62,000 bases of DNA. It comes from Gnetum montanum. Taxonomy: Eukaryota > Streptophyta > Gnetopsida > Gnetales > Gnetaceae. This document shows positions 45,310 through 56,345 of this stretch, in pieces. The first letter of the stretch is position 1; each line of letters opens with the position of its first letter. Below the pieces are notes generated by a model. The model searched no databases. It was given only the letters and a program-made list of their open reading frames with translations, and was not told the origin of the DNA. The position numbers and the translations under genes were made by a program. The stretch lies in NCBI GenBank assembly GCA_015680685.1, contig MNCI01030420.1, positions 563,051 through 625,050 on the forward strand, written 5' to 3'.

Positions 45310-48300
45310 ATGGACAGTAAGCAACTATTCTTACCACTATCTATCAATGGACCACATGGAACAATTACATGAGAAATCAACATAGAGTCCATTGACTTAG
45401 ACTCAACAACATACGACACTTTTGTGGCATCAACTCAACAAACACTAGATTTCTTTGAAGGAATGACCAAGACTATGGACCTAGAAATCGATAACATCAC
45501 CGAAGATCCCTTAGCTAAAGTCCCCATAACTATGTCGGATGGCGAAGTTAAAATCCTGAAACTAAGTACATTATTGAGCCCACAACTTGCCAATGACATA
45601 GCACATGTGCTTAAAGAAAACATGAAAAAATTTTCTTGGTCTTACACGGACATGCATGGGCTAGATCCTCAAATAGCCTAGCACAACATCATACTCGATC
45701 CGAAGTTAAGACCAGTGAAATAAAACACACGTAAGGTCAAGCCTGAGGTAGCATTGGCAGTTCGCAATGAGATCACCAAGCTTTATCAGGCTGGTTTCAT
45801 TCAGGCTATTGACTACGCTGACTGGGTATTCAACATGGTCATTTTCCCAAAGAAGAACAGAAGCATTCGCTTATGCATTGACTTCCAGGACCTCAACACT
45901 ACAACCCTAAAAGATGATTTTCCCCTACCTAGCATTGATCAACTTGTGGACTCAACCGCTGGGCATGCCTTGTTATCTTTTATGGATGGATTTTCAGAAT
46001 ATAACCAGATTTGGATTAACACTGAACATTAGCTTAGGATGACCTTTATGACACCATGGGGTACTTTTTGCTTCATGATGATGCCATTCGGCCTCAAGAA
46101 TGTTGGTGCTACGTATCAAAGAGCAATGACATTTATCTTTAGTGATTATATCTTCAACTCACTCAATGACTATGTAGATGACATCGCGGTTAAATCAAAA
46201 ACGTCAGAGCAACACATACAAGATCTTGACTTGGTACTAAAGCATTGTTTAAAATATGAGCTAAGTCTTAACCCAAGGAAATGTGTCTTTGGAGTCAAAA
46301 TAGGAAAAATTCTTGGGTTCATAGTCTTAGAAGCAGGGATACGAGTAGACCTCGATAAGATTAAGGCCATAAAAAACTTAAAACCACCTAGCAACCTTAC
46401 CGAATTTCACGGTCTACAAGGTAGATTACAATTCATTAGATGATTCATAGAAAAACTGACAGACAAGTTGAACCCTATTCAGCATATGTTACATAAGAAC
46501 ATCCATTTTGAATGGACTCCACAGTGCCAAGAAGCCTTTGACAACATTAAAACAACACTAGCTCAACTACCAATAGTTTATCCTCCACAGAACAATAAAC
46601 TGTTCTATATCAACCTTGCAACATATGACTCATCCATCGCGTCTATGCTTTGTTAGAAATGCGATGATGGAACCAAAATCCCTATCTATTACTTGAGCCA
46701 TGCATTAGTAGCCTACGAACAACGTTACAGTGACGTGAAGAGGTCATGTCTAGCCCTCATCTTCTCTTTAAAGAAGTGGCGACATTATCTCTTCCATAAC
46801 CAAGTCAACATAATCCGTAAAGACAATGTACTTAGAGCTATCACAAACAACATGTACAAATCAAGCAAGATAGCTCGATGAAAAGCAATGATTGCTGAGT
46901 TCGAATTGCACTACATAGCCCAATCATCCATCAAAGGTCAAGCTATAGTCAATCAGATGACCGCGTCACCAACACAGGATCAAGCAACGATTAATCTAAA
47001 GTTTCCAGATGAAAACGTAAGTGTAATAGACATAGTGCCTAATGACTATGATGCAATCCTAAACTTCTATGGAGCATCCACCTCTCGAGGAGGAAGTCCT
47101 ACGATAGTTATCACATATCCCTCTGGGGAGATTCAACCCGTTGCCTATTGGTTATACTTTCCTAGCACTAACAACGTGGTAGAGTACGAAGGTCTCCTTA
47201 GAGGTCTCATCGTAGCACTAGCTTCAGGAATCACATGGCTCGTAGTTCAAGGTGATTCACAATTGGTCATTAACCAGGTCATAAAAGTATATACATGTAA
47301 AGCTCTACACTTACAACCATACTGTGACCTAAAAAAAACTTACTAAAACAATTTACAAATAAAGAGGTGCAACATGTTTCTCGAAACAATAATACCATTG
47401 CAGATGCATTAGCCACGTTAGGTCTAAACATCTCATTGGACATGTTTCATGCGTTGCCTAGTTCCATCATGAGCTGCGATAAGCCCATAACTGATGCTCC
47501 CGATGAACTTCCCATAGCATCTGTTAGCACGACACATGTCGTAGAATGGTACGATGACATAAAGGAGTACCTTCTACATGGCAAACCACCTCAACATCTA
47601 ACGAATGCTCAGAAGGATGCGGTGCGAAAATTCTCTCGGTAGTATACACTAGTAGGGAATACGTTATTTCATAGATCCTATGAAGGAATTTTGCTTGTAT
47701 GCATTAGTAGCACCGATTCGCAAACCTTCGTGGAGCAAGTTCATGAGGGACTTTGCGAAGGGAACATAGCGCCCAAAGCAATGGAAACCAAAATAAGACA
47801 TTTAGGGTACTATTGGCCATACATGGAGTACAAATGTTTCTCCAAGGTCAAAACGTGTGATACATGTCAAAAGTATGGTAATCTTATACATGTTCCACCC
47901 AATGAGTTGCATACGACTCAAATCACATGGCCTTTCTAGAACTGGGGGTTAGACATCATTGGACCAATAACTTCCCCATCTTTAGTAGGGCATAGCTTCA
48001 TCATAACCGTGACTGAATACTTCACGAAATGGGTAGAAGCTATTCCTCTTAGGAAGACCACATCGAAATAAGTATGCAACTTTATCCTTGAAAACATTGT
48101 GACCCATTTTGGCATCCCAATGACCATCATTACTGACAATGGGCCACAATTCAGTAGTGTTGAAACAAAAACCTTTTGCAATAGCCTAGGCATTAAACAT
48201 TTGTTCTTGTCTCCATATTATCCTCAAATAAACAGACAAGTAGAATCCACAAATAAAACTGTCATCATGGTGCTCAAGAAAATGCTTCATTAGAGCAAAC

Positions 48301-48785
48301 GAAGATGGCACGAGCAGATAGTTTATGCACTATGGGCATATAGAACGACACATAGGACATCCAGAGGTAAAACACCATATAGTCTTGTTTATGGTTCAGA
48401 AGTAGTTTTACCTTTGGAGTTGCAGGTACCATCCTTGAGGATCACACTCTCCAGACTTCTCGATGAAGGTCAAAACAATGACTTGTGCATTGTTGACCTG
48501 GATTCGGTGGAGGAGGAACACACATGTGCATTAGATCAAATCGAGTGGTACTAGAAGCAACAACGATGACACCATCAGCACGACATTCACAAGCACCTGA
48601 TCAAAGAAGGTGACCTTGTACTTAAGGATGTCTTTGAACACCCGGAAAAATTCTCAGCCAACTGGGAAGGGCGTTACTTGGTCACCAAAGTGTATGATAA
48701 CAGAGCGTTCAAACTAGTAGACATGGCTAGAAATGACCTTGCACATCCAAAGAATCATTTGTACCTCAAGCTGTTCTACGTTTGA
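45310..48785 (+). pseudogene. Pol of element II: RT, two RNase H, integrase
   Basis: ATG at 45310 (MDSKQLFLPL). RT spans about 45750-46440, with SFMDGFSEYNQI and YVDD near 46170. The first RNase H spans about 46570-46900 (YYLSHALVAY, KWRHYLF). The archaeal-type RNase H spans about 47040-47430, where NFYGASTSRGG has Tyr at the expected catalytic Asp and VQGDSQLVINQV keeps a later Asp. Integrase spans about 47720-48785, with CDTC, GLDIIGP, ITDNGPQF and EGRYLVTKV. Stops at about 46030, 46441, 46654, 46879, 47344, 47640, 47937 and later inactivate it. An acceptor-like TTATTGATAG lies ten bases before the ATG, of interest because Ogre elements splice an intron between protease and RT. Confidence 0.9.
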
Positions 48786-48799
48786 AGTCACTCAGGTAT

Positions 48800-49170
48800 G
48801 CGTTCATCCTAGCATCATGACGGTAAACTGACACCATTGGTCACACTCATAAAGCACACATTCGTCCTGGCATTATGACAATAAACTGATACCACTGGAT
48901 GTCTTGGGTTATGACTCAAAACTAACACCATAGAGTAGTCCTAGCAGCATGACCTAAAATTGATACCACAGAGTGTACGGTATGACATTAAAATACCACA
49001 GTTTTGTTCACCAAAGTCCGCTAAGACTATAAACTAGCTTGCCTTTTCATAGTCTTCCACGACTATAAACTAGCATCGCACCGTCTACTACGACGATAAA
49101 CTAGCAACATCCAACGGGTTATGATGTAAAACTAACCCATGATAGTCTGCTAAGACTATAAACTAGCAAG
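48800..49170 (+). repeat. Hairpin array C2 (after integrase)
   Basis: Perfect stems: AGTC(CGCTAA)GACT at 49015-49028, AGTC(TTCCAC)GACT at 49051-49064, CGTC(TACTAC)GACG at 49082-49095 and AGTC(TGCTAA)GACT at 49144-49157, each followed by ATAAACTAG. The first 200 bp hold longer-loop units beside ACTGATACCAC, as in array I2. Confidence 0.88.
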
Positions 49171-50272
49171 ATCATCTCTGGCACATTCGTTTGCTACTAT
49201 AATTCATGACATTTTTTCATCAGTGCCTGCCTCATCATTCATCACATCGGCTTTGACAACACTATTGGTACGCATTTTGTTTACCTTAAGTTTCACATGG
49301 TGCCTCTATTTGCATCGGCCACATTCATGTCTAAATTGTTTGCTAACTCATTCACTTGTGGTTTTCTTGTCTTCTAGGAGTTGTGTTTGCAGGATGACAC
49401 CCAGTGGTGCTCATACACGGATACACTTCATCATGGTGACAAGGTGCCGCATTGTTTCTAAAGCACACAACCAGGTTAATCAAGCTATTCAAAAGTACAT
49501 TCCCAGTTCCCGATACATTCTCCATTTCTCCAACACTCTCGTTCCCTTTCCTACCCAGTTACAGTTCCCAGATACACCTAATACACCCCAAAAATTTGAG
49601 CACACTGTTGCATGCTGTGACACTCTCAAGCATATGCAACACACAACACGACACATGAGAATGAGTGCAAAATTGAAAGAAAGATCTTTCGAAAATAAAG
49701 AAAAAGAAAAAGAAAAGATCAAAGAGCAAAGAGAAAAATGAACAACAAGACCCTTGGCACTTCCCATACAAGCCCTTGGTGGAAAGGTAGTTGTCGTGGA
49801 AAGAACTGTTCGTGTCTCACACCATCATGTTTCACCTCACTGCGTGGCTTTGGCTGTTGGACAATGGGTTCCCTTAGACATTCCACACAAGGGTCCTGTT
49901 TCTCCAAAGAATGCATCACCTCATCGCGTGGCTTTGGTTATGAAAACAAGTACTCTTAAACTTGATACAAGAGTCTTGTTCCTCCAAAGGACGCACACCT
50001 CATGCCGTGGTTCCAAGTCTGCCAAATACTGGCTATCGACAAGGACCAACATGTGTCGTTAGCACAAATGAATACTCCTCTCCCATACCAGCATAATCCC
50101 TTGATCAATTCCCAATCCCACAGTTGCAAACATCCTGCCTACCCATCTCAAAACCTTATTTCCTACTCACATGTACCTTGAAAACGGTGTGACGACATCT
50201 GGCCAGGTGCCTAAGGACAATGCTGACTATCGGGTTACTTATGGTGTTTTTTACTTCTTTGTCGGCATAAAC
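49171..50272 (+). other. 3' untranslated segment of element II
   Basis: Colinear with 23223-24339 of element I. It contains an open frame of 172 codons (49223-49741), the second half of which resembles the small ORF of element I, and two copies of a CGYGTGGCTTTGG phrase (about 49842 and 49928) near CTCCAAAGAA words. No known domain. Confidence 0.6.
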
Positions 50273-50285
50273 AAAGAGGGGCTAA
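50273..50285 (+). other. Polypurine tract of element II
   Basis: AAAGAGGGGCTAA, immediately before the TGAAAAC start of the 3' LTR. Confidence 0.85.
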
Positions 50286-52418
50286 TGAAAACAAAACAAA
50301 AGTTTGGCTAGCACTTTCAGACAAAAAATAGAGCTAAGTCATGATGATCCCCAGCATGACCAAGCTCTAGAGCATCAAAATAACATCGAATGGAGCATAA
50401 TTGAAAAGGAAAATATTCCCTGAACCCACAGGTAACTACATCAACATCTGGCATCAAGAATTTCAAGTTTTGGGTTCAAAATACTTAGTTTTGACCAAGT
50501 ATACTTTGTTCACACTAGGCCATACACTGGTCAACGTATAGACCAGCGTATGGCAACTTTTGGATCCCAAAAATGAGTCAAAACATGCCAGAATTGAGTG
50601 TTTGGGTCCTAAGGTCCCCAAGGTCCCTAGCCTCCTAAAAATTCAATTTTGGATCCTAAATGATGCAATTTCATGTGTATACGCTAGGCAGACCTTGGTA
50701 TACACTGGCCAGTGTATAGCCTAGCGTATACCATCAAAAAGGGCTAAAAACAGGCATCACAAAGCAATATTTTCACATCAAATTGACTCTTGGAGTTAGG
50801 AAAACTATTAAGAATCATCACTGGATCCTAAAGATCAATTTTTAACCTTGAAATGATGCATTTTCATGTGTATACACTAGATACACCTTGCTATACGCTG
50901 GCTAGCATATAGCCCAGCATATACAAGCATGAATAGGGAAAATCAGGCATGTTTGGGCAAGTTTTCAACCTGGAATCAATCCTCAGGACATGGGAAATAA
51001 TCTACAAGGTCATAGGCTTGAAAAAAATTCAGTTTTTGGCTTCCAACGAGCCATTTTCGCCTGTTTACGCTGAGCACACCTTGGTATACGCTGGCTAGCA
51101 TATAGCTCAGCGTAGACCACCAAAATCGGCTCGAAACTGCATCAAAATGAAGTCAAAATCAGCATCTGGATAGCCTGGAGGATCAGCAGTACTCAAGCAT
51201 CAAAGGACAAGCACTAGCATATAGAGTCAGACATCCAACATGGCAGTTCATAAGGTGTACGCTGAGGTTAACGCTGGCCAACGTATAGCCCAGCGTCAAC
51301 CCCACAAAGTCCTTCAAAGAAACACCAAATCAGAGAAAAATTGGCTCAAATTTGACATAGAACACCCATAGTACATGATCCATGCAGATCTATAGTAAAA
51401 ATTAACTTTGGAGATCAAAATTTGGTCCAAAATGCATCATTTATGGTCCATACGCTAGCCAGCGTATGGAGCATATAGAGCGTATACGCCAGCGTACACA
51501 CACTAGACGCCCAATCTCATACGCTGAACCCTTTACGTGGATGCCAACACATGCCAGAGCATTTCAAGACATGATGAGGCCAAAAATAGTAGGCCAAAGG
51601 ATGGATCTAGAAATTAGGAACATCATTCTTGTTGTAACATACAAATTCTCTTGTAAATTTTAAGTTCTTTGAGCATTCCAAGCCTATACGCTGGGTGTTC
51701 ATACGCCAGCGTGTACGCTACACGCTGTACAGTTGTAACGTATCCTACAGTCATTCAATGCACCACCTGTCTCCCGATCTGAATTTTTCTCACCTCACAG
51801 CCACTCATCTCCTTTCAGATCCGAATCTAACGTCCAATATCTTATAAAAACCCTGATTTTTCACTAGATCTAGGTTCGCAATTTTTACAAACAGACACAA
51901 AACTGGATTCTGGGGATACTTAGCAAATCTGGGCATCAACCACTCAATGTTGGGCATCAGACTTGGACACTGCATTTCCCTACAACAAAAAACTTGCATC
52001 TTCCAGCACCCGTCATCACCCACTGGGGCTAAACGTCCACCTTGTGATCAATCCACAACTACGTTCTGACTGGTGCACACTGTAATCTTTTTTCAATACA
52101 AAATAGTTTATATTTTGCCTAGATTTATTGTAGTTTTCTTTGTTTTTCTAGTTTACATTTACATTTCCGTTTACGTTATTGTGCCTGTTTATGTTACGGT
52201 TTATGTTTAATGTGCATCGTTTACGTATAACCCAACGCATTGCAAAGTGCATATGTTGGGGAAGTCCTTGTTTGATCTGCGCGCGGACCATTCAAGGCAC
52301 TCTACCTTCATCCATTCCAACTTGCCATCAAGCGAAGGTAGGGTCTTCTATATTTCTTACGAAGATCTCCTTGTGTTTGTTTCATTCCAGCCTTGCATCG
52401 ACGATTCCAAACGATACA
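50286..52418 (+). repeat. 3' LTR of element II
   Basis: 2133 bp, partner of 37665-39796 with one base difference in length and many substitutions. It keeps the ACGCTGG/CCAGCGT dyads and the TATA box. Confidence 0.93.
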
Positions 52419-52423
52419 GCGAT
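52419..52423. repeat. Target-site duplication (right) of element II
   Basis: GCGAT against ACGAT on the left (37660-37664): four of five bases match. Confidence 0.7.
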
Positions 52424-53410
52424 GTCGACGCACGAGTGGGTCATCGCAGCTCCAGAATGCAGTTCACGACGCAATGGGAATGTGGTCTAGAAAATATGTG
52501 ACATCACCACCCTTAGTATCATGCTGACCCTCCAAAGATGTCTTAGGGCATCACACTAGTCCTTTGGACCTACCACCACCATGGCCTCTTGCCTCGACAG
52601 TAGCTCCTCGGGCAGTGCTTGCAGCTGGAGTTCCGGCAGTATTGTGGGCTAGCAATAATATTGTTATTCTTCGGCCCCCTGCCAACAATGTTTAGCTATG
52701 TGGTACCTGATCCCATAGCTAATCTGGGAATGCATGCCCCTGGTAGGGATTCCAGTGCATCTGCACTCACAACGGCACCTCCGAGGCCGATTCCTCCACG
52801 CCGATGCTGCCAAGGCTGCTGCTATCCTTCCTACTTTGGACATCGTACACCAGCAACGATGTCCAACAACTTTAACAACACCAGCAGCTAGCAAGACCTT
52901 TTCCCCTGAGGGCACAGCTTGCAATAGCAGCAAATGCTATAGCATTGCGAAGTGACCTCGACTAGCTTGACTACTACAGAGTGCATATTCCCATGATGTG
53001 CGTGACAAAGCTCGTCGCATGGGAAACACTAGTGCAAACTCCATGACATGCGTAACACAACTTGCCTCATGGAAAGCATCTGTAGGTAGGTTAAAACCCT
53101 ATACGGATGTAACGCAACTCATTCTGGCAAAGGCACTTATCTTACAGGAGGTCGAAGGATAGCTGAAATAAAGGTGAAAATGCACACGACTCTCTCAGAG
53201 CACTTTGATGAGGGATTCAGCTAAACCTCACCCTTATCCTTCTCTTGTGCCTCCTTCCTTCCTACTTTGCCTCTTCACTCCAATGCAATACTCTCAAGTG
53301 TAGTCAAGCAACATCTCGACACTCACCGAGTGACAAGCTCAGCATTTTGCCTGCTACGGTATTTCATATTCTTTGTCGACGTCTATCAAGCCTATTCTCT
53401 AGATGTCGAC
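52424..53410 (+). other. 3' untranslated region of element A, right part
   Basis: Continues element A after the insertion of element II. No coding domain recognised. It includes repeated CATGACATGCGTAAC / CATGATGTGCGTGAC phrases (about 52993 and 53041). It ends at the PPT. Confidence 0.5.
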
Positions 53411-53423
53411 AAAGAGGGGCCAA
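53411..53423 (+). other. Polypurine tract of element A
   Basis: AAAGAGGGGCCAA immediately before the LTR start TGAAACACC at 53424. Confidence 0.85.
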
Positions 53424-55047
53424 TGAAACACCTGAAAACATTTTAGATTAGTCTCGTTTCACTAGGAATTACAATTCACGCAGCGCTATGGGAGTTCTTC
53501 GGGAGGAGAACACTCTGAATTCAGGCCAGCTAGTTTGGAAAATTATCTACTTTGGGTATGAATAGGCTCTACAGATCATCTTGCCCATCCACCTAAGTAG
53601 CTTGCCTAGCTGATAGCCTTCTCAGAAACGATGCGCAGAGTTGGCAGCAGCATTTAGGATGCACGAAACCGTTCAACAAGTTTTCTAAGGCACAAATTCT
53701 GCTACACTATGCTATGCCTCACTATGTAGCGTAGCAAGCTTCAGAAAACATTTGCAGAGTGAAGTGCCATGCTACGCTACGCTACATAGCGTAGCGTAGC
53801 ATAGCAACAACTTTACAGCTAGTTTCATTTCCCAACTTCAAGTCCTTCAACAATGTCCCTTTCTATCAGGAAGTGGTAGACCATGTTTGTTGCTACGCTA
53901 TGCTGAGCTACATGGTGCAGCTAGGCATAGCAATCCTGCGGAAGAGACAGAAGGCAGCTCAAAGGGCAAGACCAGTAAGGTTGCAAGTTCCGTAGTGTAG
54001 GAAGCAAGGTTTGCAGATTGGCCAAGTTTTCATGATTAAGGCCAGACGCTATGCTATGCAACGCTACATAGCGTAGCATAGTGTAGCAAGTATGTAGAAT
54101 ATATGTAGTGAAACATGGGACAACATGCTAAGCTACACCGAGCATGCTACGCTACGAAACACAGCAAAGCATGTGGGTGGTTGTGCGAAATCAATGCACT
54201 TCACCTAATTTGACCATTGGCACACGTCTCGAGACGCTAACGATGCAATTACAGCATTGTAGGCTCACAGTTACGGCATAGAAGATTCACAGTCAGAATA
54301 GTCATGCAGGTCCAATGGTCATGCATAGCATGTGCAGCACAAGAAAGTCAACATGGGCCTAGGGCATGTGGCGTCTAAATTGCCTCTTTCACGCATCCTT
54401 GGTCCTATAAATACCCCAACGAGCATCATTCAAACGGTTGGAATTTTTTTTGAGCTTCTAACTTTTCCTCTCTCTCGCACTCAAGTTCTCTTCTAGGCAT
54501 ATTGTAACATTGAGCATTGTAAGCTTTCTGTTTGACACTACAAACAGTTAGCATTCTTAGTTGACACTTTGTTCTATCCACCTTCTACCACCTTGGTAGA
54601 ATCCCCACATTGTTAGCACCTAAGTCCGTGCTCAAGCACACAATCTATCTTGCTCTACACATCCTGGTTACTCTCGGGATCTCTACACTCTATCACGCTA
54701 TGCAACCGACTGTATCCACCTTGACAGAGCAAACTTGTAGCTTCAGAGCAGTGCATTTTCCTAACTACATTTTACTTTGTTTTTTGCTCATTGTTGTGTT
54801 GCATTGTTTTTTGCTTTATTTACTTTCAAGCATTACTTTGCACTTTCATCCTCGTTTTCAAATTATATGTTGTAAAAGGCTATATAGACGTCGATTAAGT
54901 CCCTATCTGATCGACCAAACCATTCAAGGCACCCTATATCTACACACACCCAGCATGGCCCTCCCACGAGTACGAGGTCAAAATTGTTGTGCCCACCGAC
55001 CCCTCAGTGTTTTTCAGCCATCGACATTTTTGGTCGCTATAGTTTTC
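53424..55047 (+). repeat. 3' LTR of element A, shared with a truncated second element
   Basis: Matches 12502-14128 throughout, with TATAAATA at 54406 and TACGCTA dyads. Similarity does not stop at the LTR end but goes on through a PBS and leader to 55593, so this LTR is both the end of A and the start of another copy. Confidence 0.88.
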
Positions 55048-55593
55048 TGGGATTAGAAGGAGGGCCTTTTGGTGCCTTTTCCATGTGTCATGGTAGTTTT
55101 GTGAGCCTTTTGCACCCTGATACACATAAGCATAAATGTGACACCCTTTTGTAGTTGTTTGTGCTATGCGGTGCAGATCGGTCGCCTCAACGGTTCCTCG
55201 GGAGCCCTACAAAACACAAGGCCTCCGATTGCTAGTTAACTAGCCTATTTTATGGTAGTCTTGCATGCGTTCTGTGCCCCATCATGGGTGGTATAGGTCG
55301 GTTGCCTCGAAGGTTCCTCTGGAGCCCTGCGAGACATAAAGCCTTCTTGTTCACTTGTTAACTTGCCCACCTTAAGGTCTTGAATGCATTCTGTATCCCA
55401 TCGTGCGTGGTACAGATCGATCGCTTCAATGGTTCCTCGAGGACCCTACGAGATGCAGAGCCTTTGCTAGTTAGCTAAACCTATCTTACGGTAGTCTTGC
55501 ATGCGCTATGCACCCTATCACACACTAGCATAAACGTAATACCCTTTTGTGGTTGTTTACGCTTCATGTAGTGCAGATCGATTGCCTTGAATT
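55048..55593 (+). other. Degenerate PBS and leader of a truncated second copy
   Basis: TGGGATTAGAAGGAGGGCC at 55048-55066 is the tRNA-Asn PBS with changes next to TGG. The ~120-bp leader repeats follow (GGTTCCTC at about 55192, 55312 and 55431). Similarity to 14129-14672 ends abruptly at about 55593. Confidence 0.85.
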
Positions 55594-56107
55594 TATTTTC
55601 ATTTTTGAATTTTTTGCAACCTTGAAAGTAACTCATACCTTGCTCACGTCCCTTTCATTATCTTTAGCTGCAACCTTTGTGTGGGATAATCTTCCTTGCA
55701 TTTTGAACCATGAGTTAGCTGCAAGGCTAACATTACTCACAATAGAATAAGAAAAAGGATTAATAATTCTCAAAATAAACTATGACTTAAGCATGAATCA
55801 ACTGTATTCTTTTTGCCTTATGCCACCCAGTGCAACTTGAGTGAAATATAACTATGGCTCCACCACAACTATCTTTAGTTATCATTTCCCTAAAATAAAT
55901 GCACCATAACCCTATTGTAACTCACAACCTAGTATAAACCCTACTGCAACCAAGCCTCAACAAGATTATGACATTTTTAATACTAACGACCACAATAGCA
56001 ATGATAAAATAAGAAAAGAATATTTCTGGTGCAAACACCTAATGATATTCAACACATTTTCCTTTCATTTCTTTGCATACAATATCACATAGACCTTATC
56101 CTAGCAA
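55594..56107. other. Unassigned DNA after truncated leader
   Basis: AT-rich, no coding similarity recognised on either strand. It replaces the gag region expected after the leader. Confidence 0.4.
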
Positions 56108-56345
56108 TCCGAGGTAGTTAGTCATCAACCAAGTTATAGAGGTTTACGGTTGCAAAGCACAACTCTTACAACCTTCCTATGACTTCGCAAATCACTTGCT
56201 CAAATGATTTGCAATCATAGATATCCAACACATCCCCTGCAACGAGAACACTATTATTGATTTATTAGCCACATTAGCCATAAGCATTGCACCTAACATG
56301 TTTCATGCCCTATTGATGAGTGGCGAGGCGCCCATACACTCAACC
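56108..56345 (+). pseudogene. Archaeal-type RNase H fragment of a Tat element
   Basis: Around 56120-56320 the plus strand reads VINQVIEVYGC, then LLQPSYDF, then QHIPCNENT and MFHALL. These match in order the archaeal-type RNase H of elements A and II (for example 47270-47460). Stops are present. It may be what remains of the body of the second copy that starts at 53424, with gag, protease and RT deleted. Confidence 0.75.

Larger units (their letters stand above)
37665..52418 (+). mobile_element. Element II: Tat-lineage Ty3/gypsy retrotransposon
   Basis: A 14754-bp insertion with LTRs of 2132 and 2133 bp, PBS, PPT and a 4/5 target duplication. Order: LTR, PBS, leader repeats, Gag-protease, hairpin array C1, Pol with two RNase H domains and integrase, array C2, conserved 3' segment, PPT, LTR. 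It is inserted in the 3' untranslated part of element A. All genes carry stops. Its Gag and 3' segment are close to those of element I, but the LTR body is different. Confidence 0.92.
12502..55047 (+). mobile_element. Element A: giant Tat-lineage Ty3/gypsy retrotransposon, nested
   Basis: A plus-strand element from LTR 12502 to LTR 55047. It holds two later insertions (21694-31238 and 37665-52418); removing them and their target duplications leaves about 18.2 kb. Order: LTR, PBS, tandem-repeat leader, Gag-protease, hairpin array, antisense multi-exon gene, hairpin array, RT/RNase H/second RNase H/integrase, hairpin array, PPT, LTR. The second, archaeal-type RNase H places it in the Tat group with Ogre-like elements. 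All frames carry stops, so it is dead. The 5' flank ends GTACT (12497-12501); no matching duplication can be found at the 3' end because element sequence continues past the LTR. Confidence 0.85.

Noticed and set aside
52619-52955. Open frames on both strands near 52.6-53.0 kb
   Set aside because: They lie in the 3' untranslated part of element A, have no recognisable motif, and overlap each other on both strands because of local GC content.
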